Origin: Clostridium sp. CF012
GTDB taxonomy: Bacteria > Bacillota > Clostridia > Clostridiales > Clostridiaceae
Direction of reading: 5' to 3'
Length of the DNA stretch: 64,000 bases
NCBI RefSeq assembly: GCF_018861755.1
Contig: NZ_JAHLEF010000001.1
Coordinates: 186,001-250,000 of the forward strand
Within the stretch, counting starts at the first letter, position 1, and each line of letters opens with the position of its first letter. Below the pieces are notes generated by a model. The model saw nothing but the letters and a program-made list of their open reading frames with translations, was not told where the DNA came from and made no database searches. Position numbers and translations under genes: made by a program. Positions 36,174-46,810 of this stretch are shown piece by piece.

Positions 36174-38069
36174 TTATTGAGTAGCTGGTGGCGTTACTGG
36201 AGCCGCAGCCTTTGATGTTAGTGTAATAGTATCCCCAACATTGGCCTTAGTTCCCGGCCCCTTATCTTGAGTATCAATGATATCTTCATCCTTACCAGGA
36301 GCATTTATAGTTATATCGGATGCTGCAGCTAAATCTCTTGCATCTTTAACGGTTTTCCCTATAAAGTTTGGAACAACAAACTGCTCTTTTTGGGGCTCTT
36401 TATAGGTATAATAACTATAACCTACTGAATTTCCTTGCTCAACTCTTGTAGTTGGAGCGATTGTTTGACTGAAAATTTTACCATCCTGTGATTTATCATT
36501 GGTTATTAATTGTTTTGTACTACCTACTTTCAAGTATGAACTTTCCAATAGTTTTTGTGCTTCATCTTGAGATTTATCACTTAAATCTGGAACCACTGCC
36601 CATTTAACTGCTGGTCCCTTACTTATGACTAAATTTACTTTATCACCCTTTTGAGCTAAGCTGTCTACATTTGGATCTTGACTTATTACTATACCGATTG
36701 CAATGGTATCATTGAATTCCTCAGTAACTGTCCCTAAGGCTAAACCATTTCCTTCAATCATATCTTTAGCGGAAATTTTATCAAGTCCTTTAACGTAAGG
36801 AACTGATAAACTCTCCAGCCCTTTACTTACCCTAACTCTTACTTCTCCATTAGGTTTTATTTCTGTTCCTTCCTCAGGAGAACACGCTAGTACTGTACCT
36901 TTAGGCTTTTCACTATATTCTTCTCCAATTTCTGTAAAAACTAAATCCTTTGCTTCAACTAAGGTTTTTGCTTCGCCCTTATCTAAGCCTATAATTTTAG
37001 GCACAACTAGTTTATCTACAAGCTTGCCTTTATTATTACCGCCCAAAACGCCACTATATACTATGCCGAAAACACTGAGCAGTACCATTAATAAAATTAC
37101 AACAGATAGTATTAGCTTTTTTTTATTTTTTTTATCAATTTTATTGCTTTTATTTTTGGAAACCTCTGCACTTTCATAATCTGCTACATTTACAGGTGCC
37201 ATAACTCTAGTGTATTCATTTTCATTATTATTCGTTGTGATAGTATACGCACTATTCTTTTGTATCCTTTGTAAATCTAAAAGCATTTCATTTGCAGTTT
37301 GGTATCTTTTTATAGGTTCCTTCTCTATTGCTTTTAATATTAATTTATTTAAATTTTCAGGAACATTGCCGTTTATGTCTATAGGTGGCACAACCGGTTC
37401 TTGTATATGTTTTAAAGCCACAGATACAGGACTTTCTGCATCATAAGGCACTCTCCCTGTAACCATCTCATAAAGCACTATTCCAAAAGAATATATATCT
37501 GTTCGGAAGTCTACAAAGCTTCCTTTAGCTTGTTCTGGTGAAAAATAATGAGCCGATCCCATTACTGTACTAGTATTAGTTATAGTTACTGAACTTGAAG
37601 CTTTAGCTATACCAAAATCTGTAACTTTAACTGTTCCATCTTCAGTTACTAATATATTATGGGGTTTTATGTCCCTATGTATAATGTTGTTCTTATGAGC
37701 ACACTCAAGTGCTTTTGCAATTTGAATACCATAGTCTATTACTTGACTATTATTCATGCTACCATTTTGAAGTATAACTTGCTTTAATGTTTTACCCTTT
37801 ATATATTCCATTACAATATAGTTAATATCTCTTTCATGTCCAACATCGTAAATATTAACTATATAATTTGATGAAAGACTTGCTGCAGAGGCAGCTTCTT
37901 TTTTAAACTTATCCATAAAATCTATATTATTTGAAAATTCTTCTTTTAGTATTTTTACAGCAACATTACGATTGAGTAAATGGCACTTAGCTTTATAAAC
38001 TATTGCCATGCCACCTTCTCCAATTTTTTCTAGGAGTTCATATCTACTCCCTAATATGGTTCCTATCAT
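36174..38069 (-). CDS. prkC: PASTA-domain Ser/Thr protein kinase PrkC/Stk1
   Basis: PrkC senses muropeptides and lipid II through external PASTA domains and controls cell-wall growth and spore germination. In 631-residue numbering, the kinase domain has GEGGMAIVYKAK, catalytic Lys39 in VAVKIL, HRDIKPHN (Asp133), DFG (151-153) and an activation loop rich in Thr/Ser. A single membrane span lies at about 319-341. Four PASTA repeats follow, each beginning near a VP pair (VVPKIIG, SVPYVKG, VVPDLSD, VVPNFIG). A short Pro/Ala/Thr tail ends the protein. The start at 38069 follows GAAGGAGAG and overlaps prpC by 26 nt. Confidence 0.95.
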   Translation of the reverse strand: MIGTILGSRYELLEKIGEGGMAIVYKAKCHLLNRNVAVKILKEEFSNNIDFMDKFKKEAASAASLSSNYIVNIYDVGHERDINYIVMEYIKGKTLKQVILQNGSMNNSQVIDYGIQIAKALECAHKNNIIHRDIKPHNILVTEDGTVKVTDFGIAKASSSVTITNTSTVMGSAHYFSPEQAKGSFVDFRTDIYSFGIVLYEMVTGRVPYDAESPVSVALKHIQEPVVPPIDINGNVPENLNKLILKAIEKEPIKRYQTANEMLLDLQRIQKNSAYTITTNNNENEYTRVMAPVNVADYESAEVSKNKSNKIDKKNKKKLILSVVILLMVLLSVFGIVYSGVLGGNNKGKLVDKLVVPKIIGLDKGEAKTLVEAKDLVFTEIGEEYSEKPKGTVLACSPEEGTEIKPNGEVRVRVSKGLESLSVPYVKGLDKISAKDMIEGNGLALGTVTEEFNDTIAIGIVISQDPNVDSLAQKGDKVNLVISKGPAVKWAVVPDLSDKSQDEAQKLLESSYLKVGSTKQLITNDKSQDGKIFSQTIAPTTRVEQGNSVGYSYYTYKEPQKEQFVVPNFIGKTVKDARDLAAASDITINAPGKDEDIIDTQDKGPGTKANVGDTITLTSKAAAPVTPPATQ

Positions 38070-38790
38070 CTCTGCACTCTCCTTCAAATACAATAACTGA
38101 TATGTTATCGCGTCCACCCTTAGATTTACTTAAATCAACTAACCTTTTGCAGCTAGATTCATTGTCATTTTCCATAATAATATCATACATTTCAGCATAA
38201 GTCACATCATTAGTAAGACCATCTGTACATAAAATACCTTTAATAATATTATTCAAATCCACATCAAATAAATCAACTTCTACTTCCTCATTTGTTCCAA
38301 GTGCTCTTGTAATAATATTTTTATTTGGATGATTTCTAGCTTTTTCTTCAGTTATAGTACCATTATCTAAAAGCTGTTGTACCAGTGAATGGTCTTTTGT
38401 GATTTTTATTAATTTTCTTTTACTATCGATAACATAACAACTGCTGTCACCAACATTTGCAACAACCATTTTATCTCTTTTTCTAAAACAAATTGTTATA
38501 GTTGTGCCCATGCCTTTAAGTGCATCACTCTCACTCGCCACATCATAAATTTTCTTATTTGCAACTTTTATTCCTTCAGAAAGGACTTCTTTTAAATCGG
38601 AGCCATGCTGATTTTCCTTTAAATATTCTATTATAACTTTAATAGCCAGCTGACTTGCAACCTCTCCTGCATTGTGTCCTCCCATACCATCTGCTACAGC
38701 ATAAATGCCAAAATCACTGCCTTCTAAATAACCTACAGAGTCTTCATTTGTTTTTCTAACATTTCCAACATCAGATAAAACCCCCAGCAT
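38044..38790 (-). CDS. prpC: PP2C-family Ser/Thr phosphatase PrpC/Stp
   Basis: PrpC reverses PrkC phosphorylation. The 248 residues contain the metal-binding motifs TNEDSVGY, AVADGMGGHNAGEVAS, VANVGDSSCYV, TKDHSLVQQL, CTDGLTNDV and GGRDNISVI. GGGGTG precedes the ATG. It overlaps prkC by 26 nt, keeping phosphatase and kinase translation linked. Confidence 0.96.
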   Translation of the reverse strand: MLGVLSDVGNVRKTNEDSVGYLEGSDFGIYAVADGMGGHNAGEVASQLAIKVIIEYLKENQHGSDLKEVLSEGIKVANKKIYDVASESDALKGMGTTITICFRKRDKMVVANVGDSSCYVIDSKRKLIKITKDHSLVQQLLDNGTITEEKARNHPNKNIITRALGTNEEVEVDLFDVDLNNIIKGILCTDGLTNDVTYAEMYDIIMENDNESSCKRLVDLSKSKGGRDNISVIVFEGECRDDRNHIRE

Positions 38791-38792
38791 TT

Positions 38793-39839
38793 CTACACCC
38801 CCTCATTTATGTTATTCTCATTAATGTAGCTTCGCCTAAGTTGCCCACATGCCGCATTAATATCTAGACCCATTTCGCGCCTTATTGTTGTCTGAATATT
38901 ATTAGCTTCAAGTACACTCTTAAACTTAGAAACAGCATCATTTGAAGCTCTTTTTAACTCATTCTCTTTTATCTCATTAACTGGGATTAAATTAACATGG
39001 CATAACATACCCTGGAGTAATATACTTAACTTTTCCGCATCTTGAGTACTATCATTAAGGTCTGCTACAAGAGCATATTCAAAGGTTATTCTTCTATTGG
39101 TCTTATTTATATAGTACTCACAGGCATCAATAATTTCTGCAATAGAATACTTATTTGCAATTGGCATGCTTTTCATTCTAATTTCATCTGTTGCTGCGTG
39201 AAGTGAAATAGCCAGTGTTGTTTGCAAATCAATATCCGCAAACTCTTTGATTCTTGGTACAATACCACAGGTAGAAATAGTTATATGTCTTTGACCAATA
39301 TTAAGTCCATTTTCTGAATTTACAAGTTCAAGAAACTTAATAACATTTTCAAAGTTGTCAAAAGGTTCCCCACTTCCCATTAGTACAACATTAGAAATTC
39401 TCTCGCCAATTAGTTGCTGCGATTTCATTATTTGAGACAGCATTTCTCCTGGTGTTAAATTTCTGATCATCCCACCGATGGTAGAAGCACAAAATTTACA
39501 TCCCATCCTACATCCAACTTGAGTAGATATGCATATAGAATTTCCATGTTTATACTTCATAACAACGCACTCAATTAAATTACCATCATTTAATGCAAAA
39601 AGGTATTTTCTTGTATCGTTTATTTTTGAAGTGTATTCTTCCACGGGTTCTGGCATTCCTATATAAAAATCACTTTGAAGCTTTTCTCGCGTGGCTTTTG
39701 GAATGTTATTCATATTTTCAAATTTACAAATCCCCTTATAAATCCAGTCCGATATTTGTTTAGCTCTAAATTCACTCTCGGAATTACTTTTCATCCATTG
39801 TTTTAGCTCTACTAAATTTAAGTCTAATATATTTGTCAT
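38793..39839 (-). CDS. rlmN: 23S rRNA (adenine2503-C2)-methyltransferase RlmN
   Basis: RlmN methylates A2503 of 23S rRNA and A37 of some tRNAs by a radical SAM mechanism. The 348 residues have CRMGCKFC (Cx3Cx2C), [30 protein letters not shown] and a C-terminal cysteine in [10 protein letters not shown] that forms part of the methyl-cysteine mechanism. The start at ATG 39839 follows AGGTG; a GTG three codons earlier is less well supported. It lies between rsmB and prpC. Confidence 0.96.
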   Translation of the reverse strand: MTNILDLNLVELKQWMKSNSESEFRAKQISDWIYKGICKFENMNNIPKATREKLQSDFYIGMPEPVEEYTSKINDTRKYLFALNDGNLIECVVMKYKHGNSICISTQVGCRMGCKFCASTIGGMIRNLTPGEMLSQIMKSQQLIGERISNVVLMGSGEPFDNFENVIKFLELVNSENGLNIGQRHITISTCGIVPRIKEFADIDLQTTLAISLHAATDEIRMKSMPIANKYSIAEIIDACEYYINKTNRRITFEYALVADLNDSTQDAEKLSILLQGMLCHVNLIPVNEIKENELKRASNDAVSKFKSVLEANNIQTTIRREMGLDINAACGQLRRSYINENNINEGV

Positions 39840-39859
39840 TAAAAACACCTACCACCATT

Positions 39860-41188
39860 TTATAATTTTATGATTTTGGCTATAAAAAACCCATCCATGT
39901 ACTCATTTGGCAATATAGTTGCATACCCTCTCTCACTATAGTTTATATTCCTCAGATCGCCATAAAATACTGGTTGAATCTTAAAATCTGGATGATTTTC
40001 TATAAACCAATCAATATTGCCTTCATTTTCTTCCTTATTAAGGGTGCATGTTGAGTATACAAGCGCTCCGCCTTTTTTTACGTATTTAGAAGCATTCTCC
40101 ATTATTTCTCTTTGTGTATGGACTATATTTTCTATGTTTTTTATGTGCTTACTCCATTTTATCTCAGGTTTTTTTCTAATAATCCCAAGTCCAGAGCAAG
40201 GTACATCCATAAGTACTCTATCTGCGGATTCCAAAAGATTTGGGTCATAAATCGTAGCGTCCATAACATCACAAGTTGTATTTGTAATTCCTATTCTATC
40301 TAAATTTTCTTTTATTAAGGACAACTTGTTTTTATGGATATCAAATGCAGAAATGTGCCCTGTATTTCTCATAATTTCTGCAATGTGTGTTGTCTTTCCA
40401 CCTGGTGCACTGCAAAGGTCTAATACTTCTAGATGAGGAGCAAGATCCATAGAAGATGCTGTAAGCATTGCACTTTCATCCTGAACTGTTATGTTGCCTT
40501 GGTTAAATAAAAGGTTATTCTCTATATTTTTCCCTTTAATAATTCGTATTGCCTCAGGCGCCGCATAGCCTTTTTCTATATTATACCCATTTTCTATAAG
40601 TTTTTCCCATATTTCTTCATAAGTTAATTTCAGAGTGTTAACTCTAACTGTAACATCTGGTTTATGATTTAATCCACTTAGAATTTCCTCAGCGGTAACC
40701 AGTCCATATTGCTTTATAAAGAGTTTCACTAAAGCCTTAGTGAATGAATACTCAAAGCATAATCTTTCAACATCATTTTTTTCATTATAATATACTTTGG
40801 TGCTGTCTCTTAGATAGTTTCTAAGTACTCCATTGACAAATTGTGCGGCTCCCGCATTACTCATCTTTTTTGTTAAGTTTACAGCCTCATTAACCACAGC
40901 AAAGCTTGGAATTTTATCTAAAAACCTAATTTGATAAATGGATATTCGGAGTATATTTAAAACAAAGCTATCTAAGGATTCGAAGCCTTTTTTTATAAAG
41001 CTACTTAATATTTTATCTATAGTATATTTATATTTTAACGTACCATAAACTATCTCTGTAACTAGTGCTTTATCTTTATCGTTTAAATCGGACTTATTAA
41101 GTTCCAGGCCTAAAACTATATTAGAATATGCATTTTCATTTATTACTTTTTCAACAACTATGATTGCTACTAACCTACTATTATTCAT
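39860..41188 (-). CDS. rsmB: 16S rRNA (cytosine967-C5)-methyltransferase RsmB
   Basis: RsmB methylates C967. The 442 residues have an N-terminal NusB-like RNA-binding domain (about 1-140, with VTEIVYGTLKYKYTID) and a C-terminal methyltransferase with LDLCSAPGGKTTHIAE, the DVPCSGLG catalytic motif and YSTCTLNKEENE. GAGGTAAT precedes the ATG. It is in the def-fmt-yugP-rsmB-rlmN order. Confidence 0.95.
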   Translation of the reverse strand: MNNSRLVAIIVVEKVINENAYSNIVLGLELNKSDLNDKDKALVTEIVYGTLKYKYTIDKILSSFIKKGFESLDSFVLNILRISIYQIRFLDKIPSFAVVNEAVNLTKKMSNAGAAQFVNGVLRNYLRDSTKVYYNEKNDVERLCFEYSFTKALVKLFIKQYGLVTAEEILSGLNHKPDVTVRVNTLKLTYEEIWEKLIENGYNIEKGYAAPEAIRIIKGKNIENNLLFNQGNITVQDESAMLTASSMDLAPHLEVLDLCSAPGGKTTHIAEIMRNTGHISAFDIHKNKLSLIKENLDRIGITNTTCDVMDATIYDPNLLESADRVLMDVPCSGLGIIRKKPEIKWSKHIKNIENIVHTQREIMENASKYVKKGGALVYSTCTLNKEENEGNIDWFIENHPDFKIQPVFYGDLRNINYSERGYATILPNEYMDGFFIAKIIKL

Positions 41189-41215
41189 GTTATTACCTCA
41201 ATTTTCTATTTGATT

Positions 41216-41893
41216 TTATCTATCGCGACTTAATAAAAGGAGACGTATAAGCTGGGAAATTGCCATAAGTGTTGCAGCTACGTATGTCATTGCCGCCGCA
41301 CTGAGCACTGATTTGGCTCCTTTTATTTCATTCCCATAAAGTATACTTTTAGATTCTAAAATATTTAGTGCTCTACTTGATGCATTAAATTCAACTGGTA
41401 AAGTTATTAACTGAAATACTACCACGGCTGAAAATAACACAATACCAATATTTACTAATATTGGAACACTTAAAATTATTCCTATTAAAAACAGTAACCA
41501 GGATGCATTTGAACTAAAATTAACTGCTGGCACTATAGCGTTCCTTATTTTTAATGGTGCATAACGTTCTTTATCCTGCAGTGCATGCCCTGTCTCATGA
41601 GCAGCGACCCCTATAGCTGCTACAGAGGTCCCATTATAAACCTCGCCTGAGAGCCTCATAATTCGTTTAGAAGGGTCGTAATGGTCAGTAAGCTTTCCAC
41701 GTACTAACTCTACCGGTATATCAAAAAGGCCAGCATCATCCAGTAGCATTCTAGCTACCTGTGCTCCTGTATAACCATTTGCACTATTTACCTTTGAGTA
41801 TTTACTAAAGGATGCCTTAATTTTAAACTGTGCTAAGGCCGATATAATTATAGCTGGTAATAATATAATCATAGTACTATCAAAAAAGAACAT
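41216..41893 (-). CDS. yugP: Zinc metallopeptidase, YugP family
   Basis: The 225-residue membrane protein of the neutral zinc metallopeptidase 2 family begins with a hydrophobic span. It has YTGAQVARMLLDDAG, the zinc motif AAHETGHALQ (HExxH) and GVAAHE. Two or three C-terminal spans follow. In B. subtilis YugP has no established function. It sits between fmt and rsmB, an insertion common in clostridia. The ATG follows GAGAGGTG. Confidence 0.9.
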   Translation of the reverse strand: MFFFDSTMIILLPAIIISALAQFKIKASFSKYSKVNSANGYTGAQVARMLLDDAGLFDIPVELVRGKLTDHYDPSKRIMRLSGEVYNGTSVAAIGVAAHETGHALQDKERYAPLKIRNAIVPAVNFSSNASWLLFLIGIILSVPILVNIGIVLFSAVVVFQLITLPVEFNASSRALNILESKSILYGNEIKGAKSVLSAAAMTYVAATLMAISQLIRLLLLSRDR

Positions 41894-41909
41894 ATTGCCT
41901 CACCTCTCT

Positions 41910-42839
41910 TTATTTTAAAACCACACCTTCGCAAATCTTATTTCCTATTATATAATCTTTAACTTTTAGTGGTTTTTTACCTGGGAATTGTATCTCTTCA
42001 ATAAGTAGAACACCACTACCCGTTGATACCTTTAACCCCTCTTTTGAAACCTCTATAATACTTCCAATACTTTTATTTGACTGCTCGTTTATTACCCTTG
42101 ATTTATATATTTTCATTACCTTATCCTCATAATGAGTATAAGCAATAGGCCATGGATTTAACCCTCTTATGAAATTGTGAATGTTCTCGCTACTATGCTC
42201 CCAATTTATCACAGCCATTTCCTTGCCTAGCATGGTTGCATAGGAGCTAAGCTCATTTTCTTGTTTAACTGGCTCTATATCATTATTTACTATACCATTT
42301 ATTGTTTTAATTAAAAGTTGCCCACCACTATTCATAAGAATATCATGCAATTCACCGGCTGTAATAGTATTTGTGAGTTCTATTTCCTCAGTTAAAAGTA
42401 TATCCCCTGTGTCAAGTCCAACGTCCATAAGCATAGTTGTATTTCCACTTTTAAACTCACCATCAATTATACACCAATTTATAGGAGCGGCGCCTCTATA
42501 TTTTGGTAATAGCGATGCATGTAAGTTTATGCATCCATATTTAGGGATATCCAATACTTCTTTTGGAAGGATTTGACCAAAAGCTACTACTATAATAAAA
42601 TCTGGTTCTAAGTATTTTATTAGCTCTATCATTTCCTCATTTTTTTTAAGCTTTAAAGGCTGATATACAGGTATATCATAGGCATTAGCTAACAGTTTAA
42701 CTGCAGACATTGCTAGATTTTTGCCCCTACCCTTAGGTCTATCCGGCTGAGTAAAAACTGCTGAAACCTCAAACTCATTTATAAGTTCTTGAAGGGAAGT
42801 CGCAGAAAATTCTGGTGTACCCATAAAAATTATCTTCAT
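41910..42839 (-). CDS. fmt: Methionyl-tRNA formyltransferase
   Basis: Fmt formylates initiator Met-tRNA. The 309 residues contain [44 protein letters not shown] (formyl-folate site), LDTGDILL and a C-terminal OB domain with [11 protein letters not shown]. The ATG at 42839 follows GAGGAG, which lies in the end of def. The pair def-fmt is nearly universal. Confidence 0.96.
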   Translation of the reverse strand: MKIIFMGTPEFSATSLQELINEFEVSAVFTQPDRPKGRGKNLAMSAVKLLANAYDIPVYQPLKLKKNEEMIELIKYLEPDFIIVVAFGQILPKEVLDIPKYGCINLHASLLPKYRGAAPINWCIIDGEFKSGNTTMLMDVGLDTGDILLTEEIELTNTITAGELHDILMNSGGQLLIKTINGIVNNDIEPVKQENELSSYATMLGKEMAVINWEHSSENIHNFIRGLNPWPIAYTHYEDKVMKIYKSRVINEQSNKSIGSIIEVSKEGLKVSTGSGVLLIEEIQFPGKKPLKVKDYIIGNKICEGVVLK

Positions 42840-42840
42840 A

Positions 42841-43293
42841 TTATTTCTCCTCGTCATCTATTGCTTTGTCTACAAACAAAACACCATCTAAATGGTCAAT
42901 CTCATGGCAGATAGCTCTTGCAAGCAGTCCTTCTCCAGGTATTACTATCTCTTCCCCATTCTCATTTAAAGCCTTAACTGTTACTTTTTCAGGTCTTTCT
43001 ACATTTTTTTGTACCCCTGGTATACTAAGGCAACCTTCATGAGATATGTTTGAACCTTGCATTTCTACTATCTCTGGATTAATAAGTGCCATAGGTCCAT
43101 TTCCAACATCAATAACTACTATTCTTTTTAAAATGCCAACCTGTGGTGCCGCAAGGCCTAGCCCCTTAGAATTGTACATAGTTTCTTTCATATCTTTAAT
43201 TAATAATAAGATCCTTGGGGTAATTTCATCTACCACTCTGCTTTTTTTTCTTAATAATTCATCGCCATATATTCTAATCGTTCTTATAGCCAT
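42841..43293 (-). CDS. def: Peptide deformylase
   Basis: Def removes the N-formyl group from new proteins. The 150 residues have the three metal-site motifs [18 protein letters not shown] and HEIDHLDG in the expected order. The rather short tail is of the type I clostridial form. AAGGAGG precedes the ATG. It directly precedes fmt; upstream lies the second 36-bp repeat at the end of priA. Confidence 0.97.
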   Translation of the reverse strand: MAIRTIRIYGDELLRKKSRVVDEITPRILLLIKDMKETMYNSKGLGLAAPQVGILKRIVVIDVGNGPMALINPEIVEMQGSNISHEGCLSIPGVQKNVERPEKVTVKALNENGEEIVIPGEGLLARAICHEIDHLDGVLFVDKAIDDEEK

Positions 43294-43338
43294 ACAAAAA
43301 ACCTCCTTGAAATTAAATTGTACTATTTTTAAATGTCC

Positions 43339-43374
43339 TTAAATCATCTTCTTCGAAGCTGAAATGTCATTAAA
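43339..43374. repeat. 36-bp exact repeat, copy 2 (overlaps priA stop codon)
   Basis: Identical over 36 bp to 4215-4250. Here it includes the priA stop codon (TAA, 43370-43372) and the overlapping ATG that starts the same MTFQLRRR minicistron. def begins 46 nt further on. The flanks differ from copy 1. Confidence 0.9.
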
Positions 43375-45571
43375 ACATGCTGCTTGGATTAATATCTATA
43401 CTAACCCTTATACTATTATAAACATTTTTAACTAATTCATAAACTAAATTCTTTATATCTCCAGCAATAGTTTCATCAATATTTCCTTTAATGATAATTT
43501 GCCACCTGTAGAAATTTTTAATTCTAGAAACTCCACAAGGACAGGGTCCGAGTAATGTAATTTTATCATTATTTTCAATCACATATTTTAAATTTACAGA
43601 AACATTCTGTATATTTTCTATTAACAATTTCTCATCTTCAGAACTCATATTTATGACTAGGATTCTCGTAAAAGGTGGATAGTCCATAGCTTTTCTCATC
43701 ATGATTTCATTTTTATAAAAACTATCATAATCATTAGCTGCAGCATATTGTATAGTGGGATTATCTGCACTGTATGTCTGAATAACCACGCTGCCTTCTT
43801 TTTTACCTCTACCTGCTCTTCCGGAAACTTGAGTTAGAAGTTGAAATGTACGCTCGAAGGCCCTAAAGTCCGGCAAATTTAATGATAAGTCTGCAGCGAT
43901 TACGCCTACCAACGTAACGTTTTCAAAATCTAAGCCTTTAGCCACCATTTGAGTTCCAATTAAAATATCCGCCTGCCTGTTTTTAAAGGTATTGTATATA
44001 TATTCATAAGAATTTTTCTTCCGTGTTGTGTCAAAATCCATTCTCAGAGTTTTTGCACTTGGAAAAATTCTATTAATTTCTTGTTCAATTTTTTCTGTTC
44101 CAACCCCAAAATATTTCACATAAGTACTTCCACAACTAGGACAGGTTTTACTAATTCTCTCTTTCTCTCCACAGTAATGGCAAGTTAAATAATCACTTGA
44201 ATTATGGTATGTTAATGATATATCGCATCTTTTACATTTAAAAACATATCCACATTTTCTACAGGACACAAAGGTTGAAAACCCTCTTCTATTTAAAAAT
44301 AGTATCACCTGCTCATGTTTTTCTAGAGCTTCAACTATACCTTCGTGTAATGACTTACTAAAGATTGAGCGATTGTTATTCATGAGCTCTTCACGCATGT
44401 CAACAATTTCTACTTTGGGCATGGCTGCACCATCCGCCCTCTCGTTAATAGTAATCAATTCTAATTCATTTATGGAAGCCCTATAATAGCTTTCGATAGA
44501 TGGTGTAGCTGAGCCGAGTAACAATTTACAATTATCTAGTTCACATTTCATATAGGCTATTTCACGAGCATCAAATTTGGGGTCCATGTCTGATTTATAA
44601 CTTAATTCGTGTTCCTCATCTATAACAATTAATCCTAAGTTTTCAAAAGGTAGAAATATAGCTGATCTTGCACCAATGGCAATTTTTACATTCCCAAGCT
44701 TTACTCTCATCCATTCATCAAAACGTTCTCCATCTGATAATCTACTATGGAAAACTGCTATATCACGTCCAAAACGACCTTTGAACCGCTCTACCATTTG
44801 AGGCGTTAGTGATATTTCTGGTATCAAAATTATAGATTGTTTGTTTTCTTTTAGCATATAACTAACCAAATTCATATATATTTCAGTCTTTCCACTACCT
44901 GTAACTCCATGCATTAAAAACTTTTTCTTATCAGAATTTATAATAAGATCCACGGATTTTTGCTGTTTGTCATTTAATATTTTTTCTTCGTATCTAGAAT
45001 ATTTTTTTTCATTATACCTATTAATTATAATCTCCTGTGTGGCTAAGAATCCATATTTAATCATGGTATTTATTGAGGACAGTGATTGATTGAAATTTTT
45101 GCTGAATTCATTCTTATTATATTTCATATTATTCAATTCTATTAATTCATAAATGTCTTTATAAGGTTCCTTCAAAAATTTTCCTTCTAGCTCCTTGCAT
45201 ACAGTTAACACTTGCGCGGTCTTGTTTTTTATACCTTTTGTTATGCCTCTTGGAATAATGACTTTTATGCACTCTAAATATGTACACAGATACTTCCTTT
45301 TCATAATCTTTACAAGTTTAATATCAGTTATTTTAAGAAGAGGCATTTCATCACAAATACTAGCTATGTCCTTAATTTTATTCACATTATCGCATTGTTC
45401 ATAGAGTTCTAATACAAAAGCATCTAATGTCTTGTTTCCTCTGCCAAAGGGCACTTTAATTCTATACCCTAAAAGATCTTTACCTATTAAGCTAATAGGT
45501 ATCTTATATGTGAAGACCTTATCCACTTGAACAGAATCGTTATTCACCACAACTCCAGCATACTGATACAC
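43370..45571 (-). CDS. priA: Primosomal replication restart helicase PriA
   Basis: PriA reloads the replisome at repaired forks. The 733 residues have an N-terminal 3'-DNA-binding domain, Walker A HGVTGSGKTEIYM, box DEEHELSYK, a zinc-binding insert (CRKCGYVFKCKRCD, CHYCGEKE, CPSCGS), DILIGTQMVAKGLDF and the QVSGRAGRG motif. The start is GTG at 45571 with GGGTG 5 nt upstream. The stop lies inside the 36-bp repeat. Confidence 0.95.
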   Translation of the reverse strand: MYQYAGVVVNNDSVQVDKVFTYKIPISLIGKDLLGYRIKVPFGRGNKTLDAFVLELYEQCDNVNKIKDIASICDEMPLLKITDIKLVKIMKRKYLCTYLECIKVIIPRGITKGIKNKTAQVLTVCKELEGKFLKEPYKDIYELIELNNMKYNKNEFSKNFNQSLSSINTMIKYGFLATQEIIINRYNEKKYSRYEEKILNDKQQKSVDLIINSDKKKFLMHGVTGSGKTEIYMNLVSYMLKENKQSIILIPEISLTPQMVERFKGRFGRDIAVFHSRLSDGERFDEWMRVKLGNVKIAIGARSAIFLPFENLGLIVIDEEHELSYKSDMDPKFDAREIAYMKCELDNCKLLLGSATPSIESYYRASINELELITINERADGAAMPKVEIVDMREELMNNNRSIFSKSLHEGIVEALEKHEQVILFLNRRGFSTFVSCRKCGYVFKCKRCDISLTYHNSSDYLTCHYCGEKERISKTCPSCGSTYVKYFGVGTEKIEQEINRIFPSAKTLRMDFDTTRKKNSYEYIYNTFKNRQADILIGTQMVAKGLDFENVTLVGVIAADLSLNLPDFRAFERTFQLLTQVSGRAGRGKKEGSVVIQTYSADNPTIQYAAANDYDSFYKNEIMMRKAMDYPPFTRILVINMSSEDEKLLIENIQNVSVNLKYVIENNDKITLLGPCPCGVSRIKNFYRWQIIIKGNIDETIAGDIKNLVYELVKNVYNSIRVSIDINPSSMF

Positions 45572-45607
45572 ACAATCACCCTTTTAATTTATAATTTTCT
45601 ATAATAT

Positions 45608-45630
45608 AAAAAAGCGCATTAGCGCTTTTT
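45608..45630. terminator. Terminator hairpin containing the coaBC stop codon
   Basis: Minus-strand AAAAAGCGC, loop TAAT, GCGCTTTTTT; the coaBC TAA forms most of the loop. Only 37 nt remain between this hairpin and the priA start, so priA has little space for a promoter of its own. A TATTAT-like -10 directly follows the hairpin. Confidence 0.75.
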
Positions 45631-46809
45631 ATTTATTAAACTAAACAATTCCCTAGCGACTTGTTTTTTTGTCATTTTGTCTAATGCTATGGGGCTATCA
45701 TCTTTACTTAAAATAACTACTTTATTATCATCAGTTCCAAAACCAACATCTGATGCTGATATATCATTGGCAACTATGTAATCTAAGTTTTTCTTCAAAA
45801 GTTTTGCTTTTGCATTTTGGAGTAAATCATTACTTTCAGCTGCAAAACCTATTAATATTTGCTTTTTCTTATGTAATCCTAACTCTTCTAAGATATCATT
45901 ATCACGTACAAATTCTAGGTTTAATCCATTTTCACTTTTCTTTATTTTGCTACTACTATAAACTTTAGGCTTATAGTCAGCTACAGCTGCTGCGCTAATA
46001 ACTATTTCACTATCTTCATAATTATTTAAACAAGCAACCCGCATCTCTTCATTAGTATTTATACTTATGAAAGTAACTCCAAAGGGAATTCTTTCATGGC
46101 ATGGACCTGATATTAAAGTTACAATTGCTCCCCTATCTATAGCTTCTCTAGCAATTGCATACCCCATTTTGCCTGTTGATCTATTTGTTATAAATCTTAC
46201 AGGGTCAATAGGTGCAATTGTAGGCCCAGCTGTAACTAAAACTCTAGTGCCCAGCATATCTTTTATTGGATACAAATTACTCATAATTATTTCAAAAATA
46301 TCTTCAGTTTGTGCTAATTTTCCTTGTCCTATGTCACCACAAGCCAGTCTTCCTGAGGTTGGCATTATAAAATCATACCCAAAAGTCACAAGTTTTTGAA
46401 TATTACTTTGTACTACTTTATTATTATACATATTTACATTCATTGCAGGAGCAAAAATCACTGGTGCCACAGTTGCCATAATAGTAGTGGTAAGCATATC
46501 GTCTGCAATTCCATTTGCAACTTTACCAATTATATTGGCAGTTGCTGGAACTACAACCAGCAAATCAGCTTTTTTAGCGAGAGATATATGTTGTATCTCC
46601 CATGCTTTAGGCTCTTCGAACATATCATGAATCACAATGTTTTGGCTTAGCGCTTGAAAACTTATGGGATTTACAAATTCTATAGCTGCTTTAGTCATGA
46701 TAACATGTATCTCAACATTTTCTTTTCTTAATCTACTAATGACATCCAAAGCCTTATATGCGGCTATCCCTCCTGTTACACCTATAACTACTGTCTTTTT
46801 ATTTTCCAT
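45619..46809 (-). CDS. coaBC: Bifunctional phosphopantothenoylcysteine decarboxylase/synthetase CoaBC
   Basis: CoaBC makes 4'-phosphopantetheine from phosphopantothenate and cysteine. The 396 residues have an N-terminal flavoprotein (CoaC) half with VTGGIAAYKALD, a His in the HISLAKKAD stretch, PAMNVNMY and the lid cysteine in SGRLACGDIGQG. The C-terminal CoaB half has VTAGPTIAPIDPVRFITN, STGKMGYAIA and IGFAAESND. It begins 1 nt after the rpoZ stop. The ribosome site (AAGGA) is inside rpoZ. Confidence 0.95.
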   Translation of the reverse strand: MENKKTVVIGVTGGIAAYKALDVISRLRKENVEIHVIMTKAAIEFVNPISFQALSQNIVIHDMFEEPKAWEIQHISLAKKADLLVVVPATANIIGKVANGIADDMLTTTIMATVAPVIFAPAMNVNMYNNKVVQSNIQKLVTFGYDFIMPTSGRLACGDIGQGKLAQTEDIFEIIMSNLYPIKDMLGTRVLVTAGPTIAPIDPVRFITNRSTGKMGYAIAREAIDRGAIVTLISGPCHERIPFGVTFISINTNEEMRVACLNNYEDSEIVISAAAVADYKPKVYSSSKIKKSENGLNLEFVRDNDILEELGLHKKKQILIGFAAESNDLLQNAKAKLLKKNLDYIVANDISASDVGFGTDDNKVVILSKDDSPIALDKMTKKQVARELFSLINKKR

Positions 46810-46810
46810 A

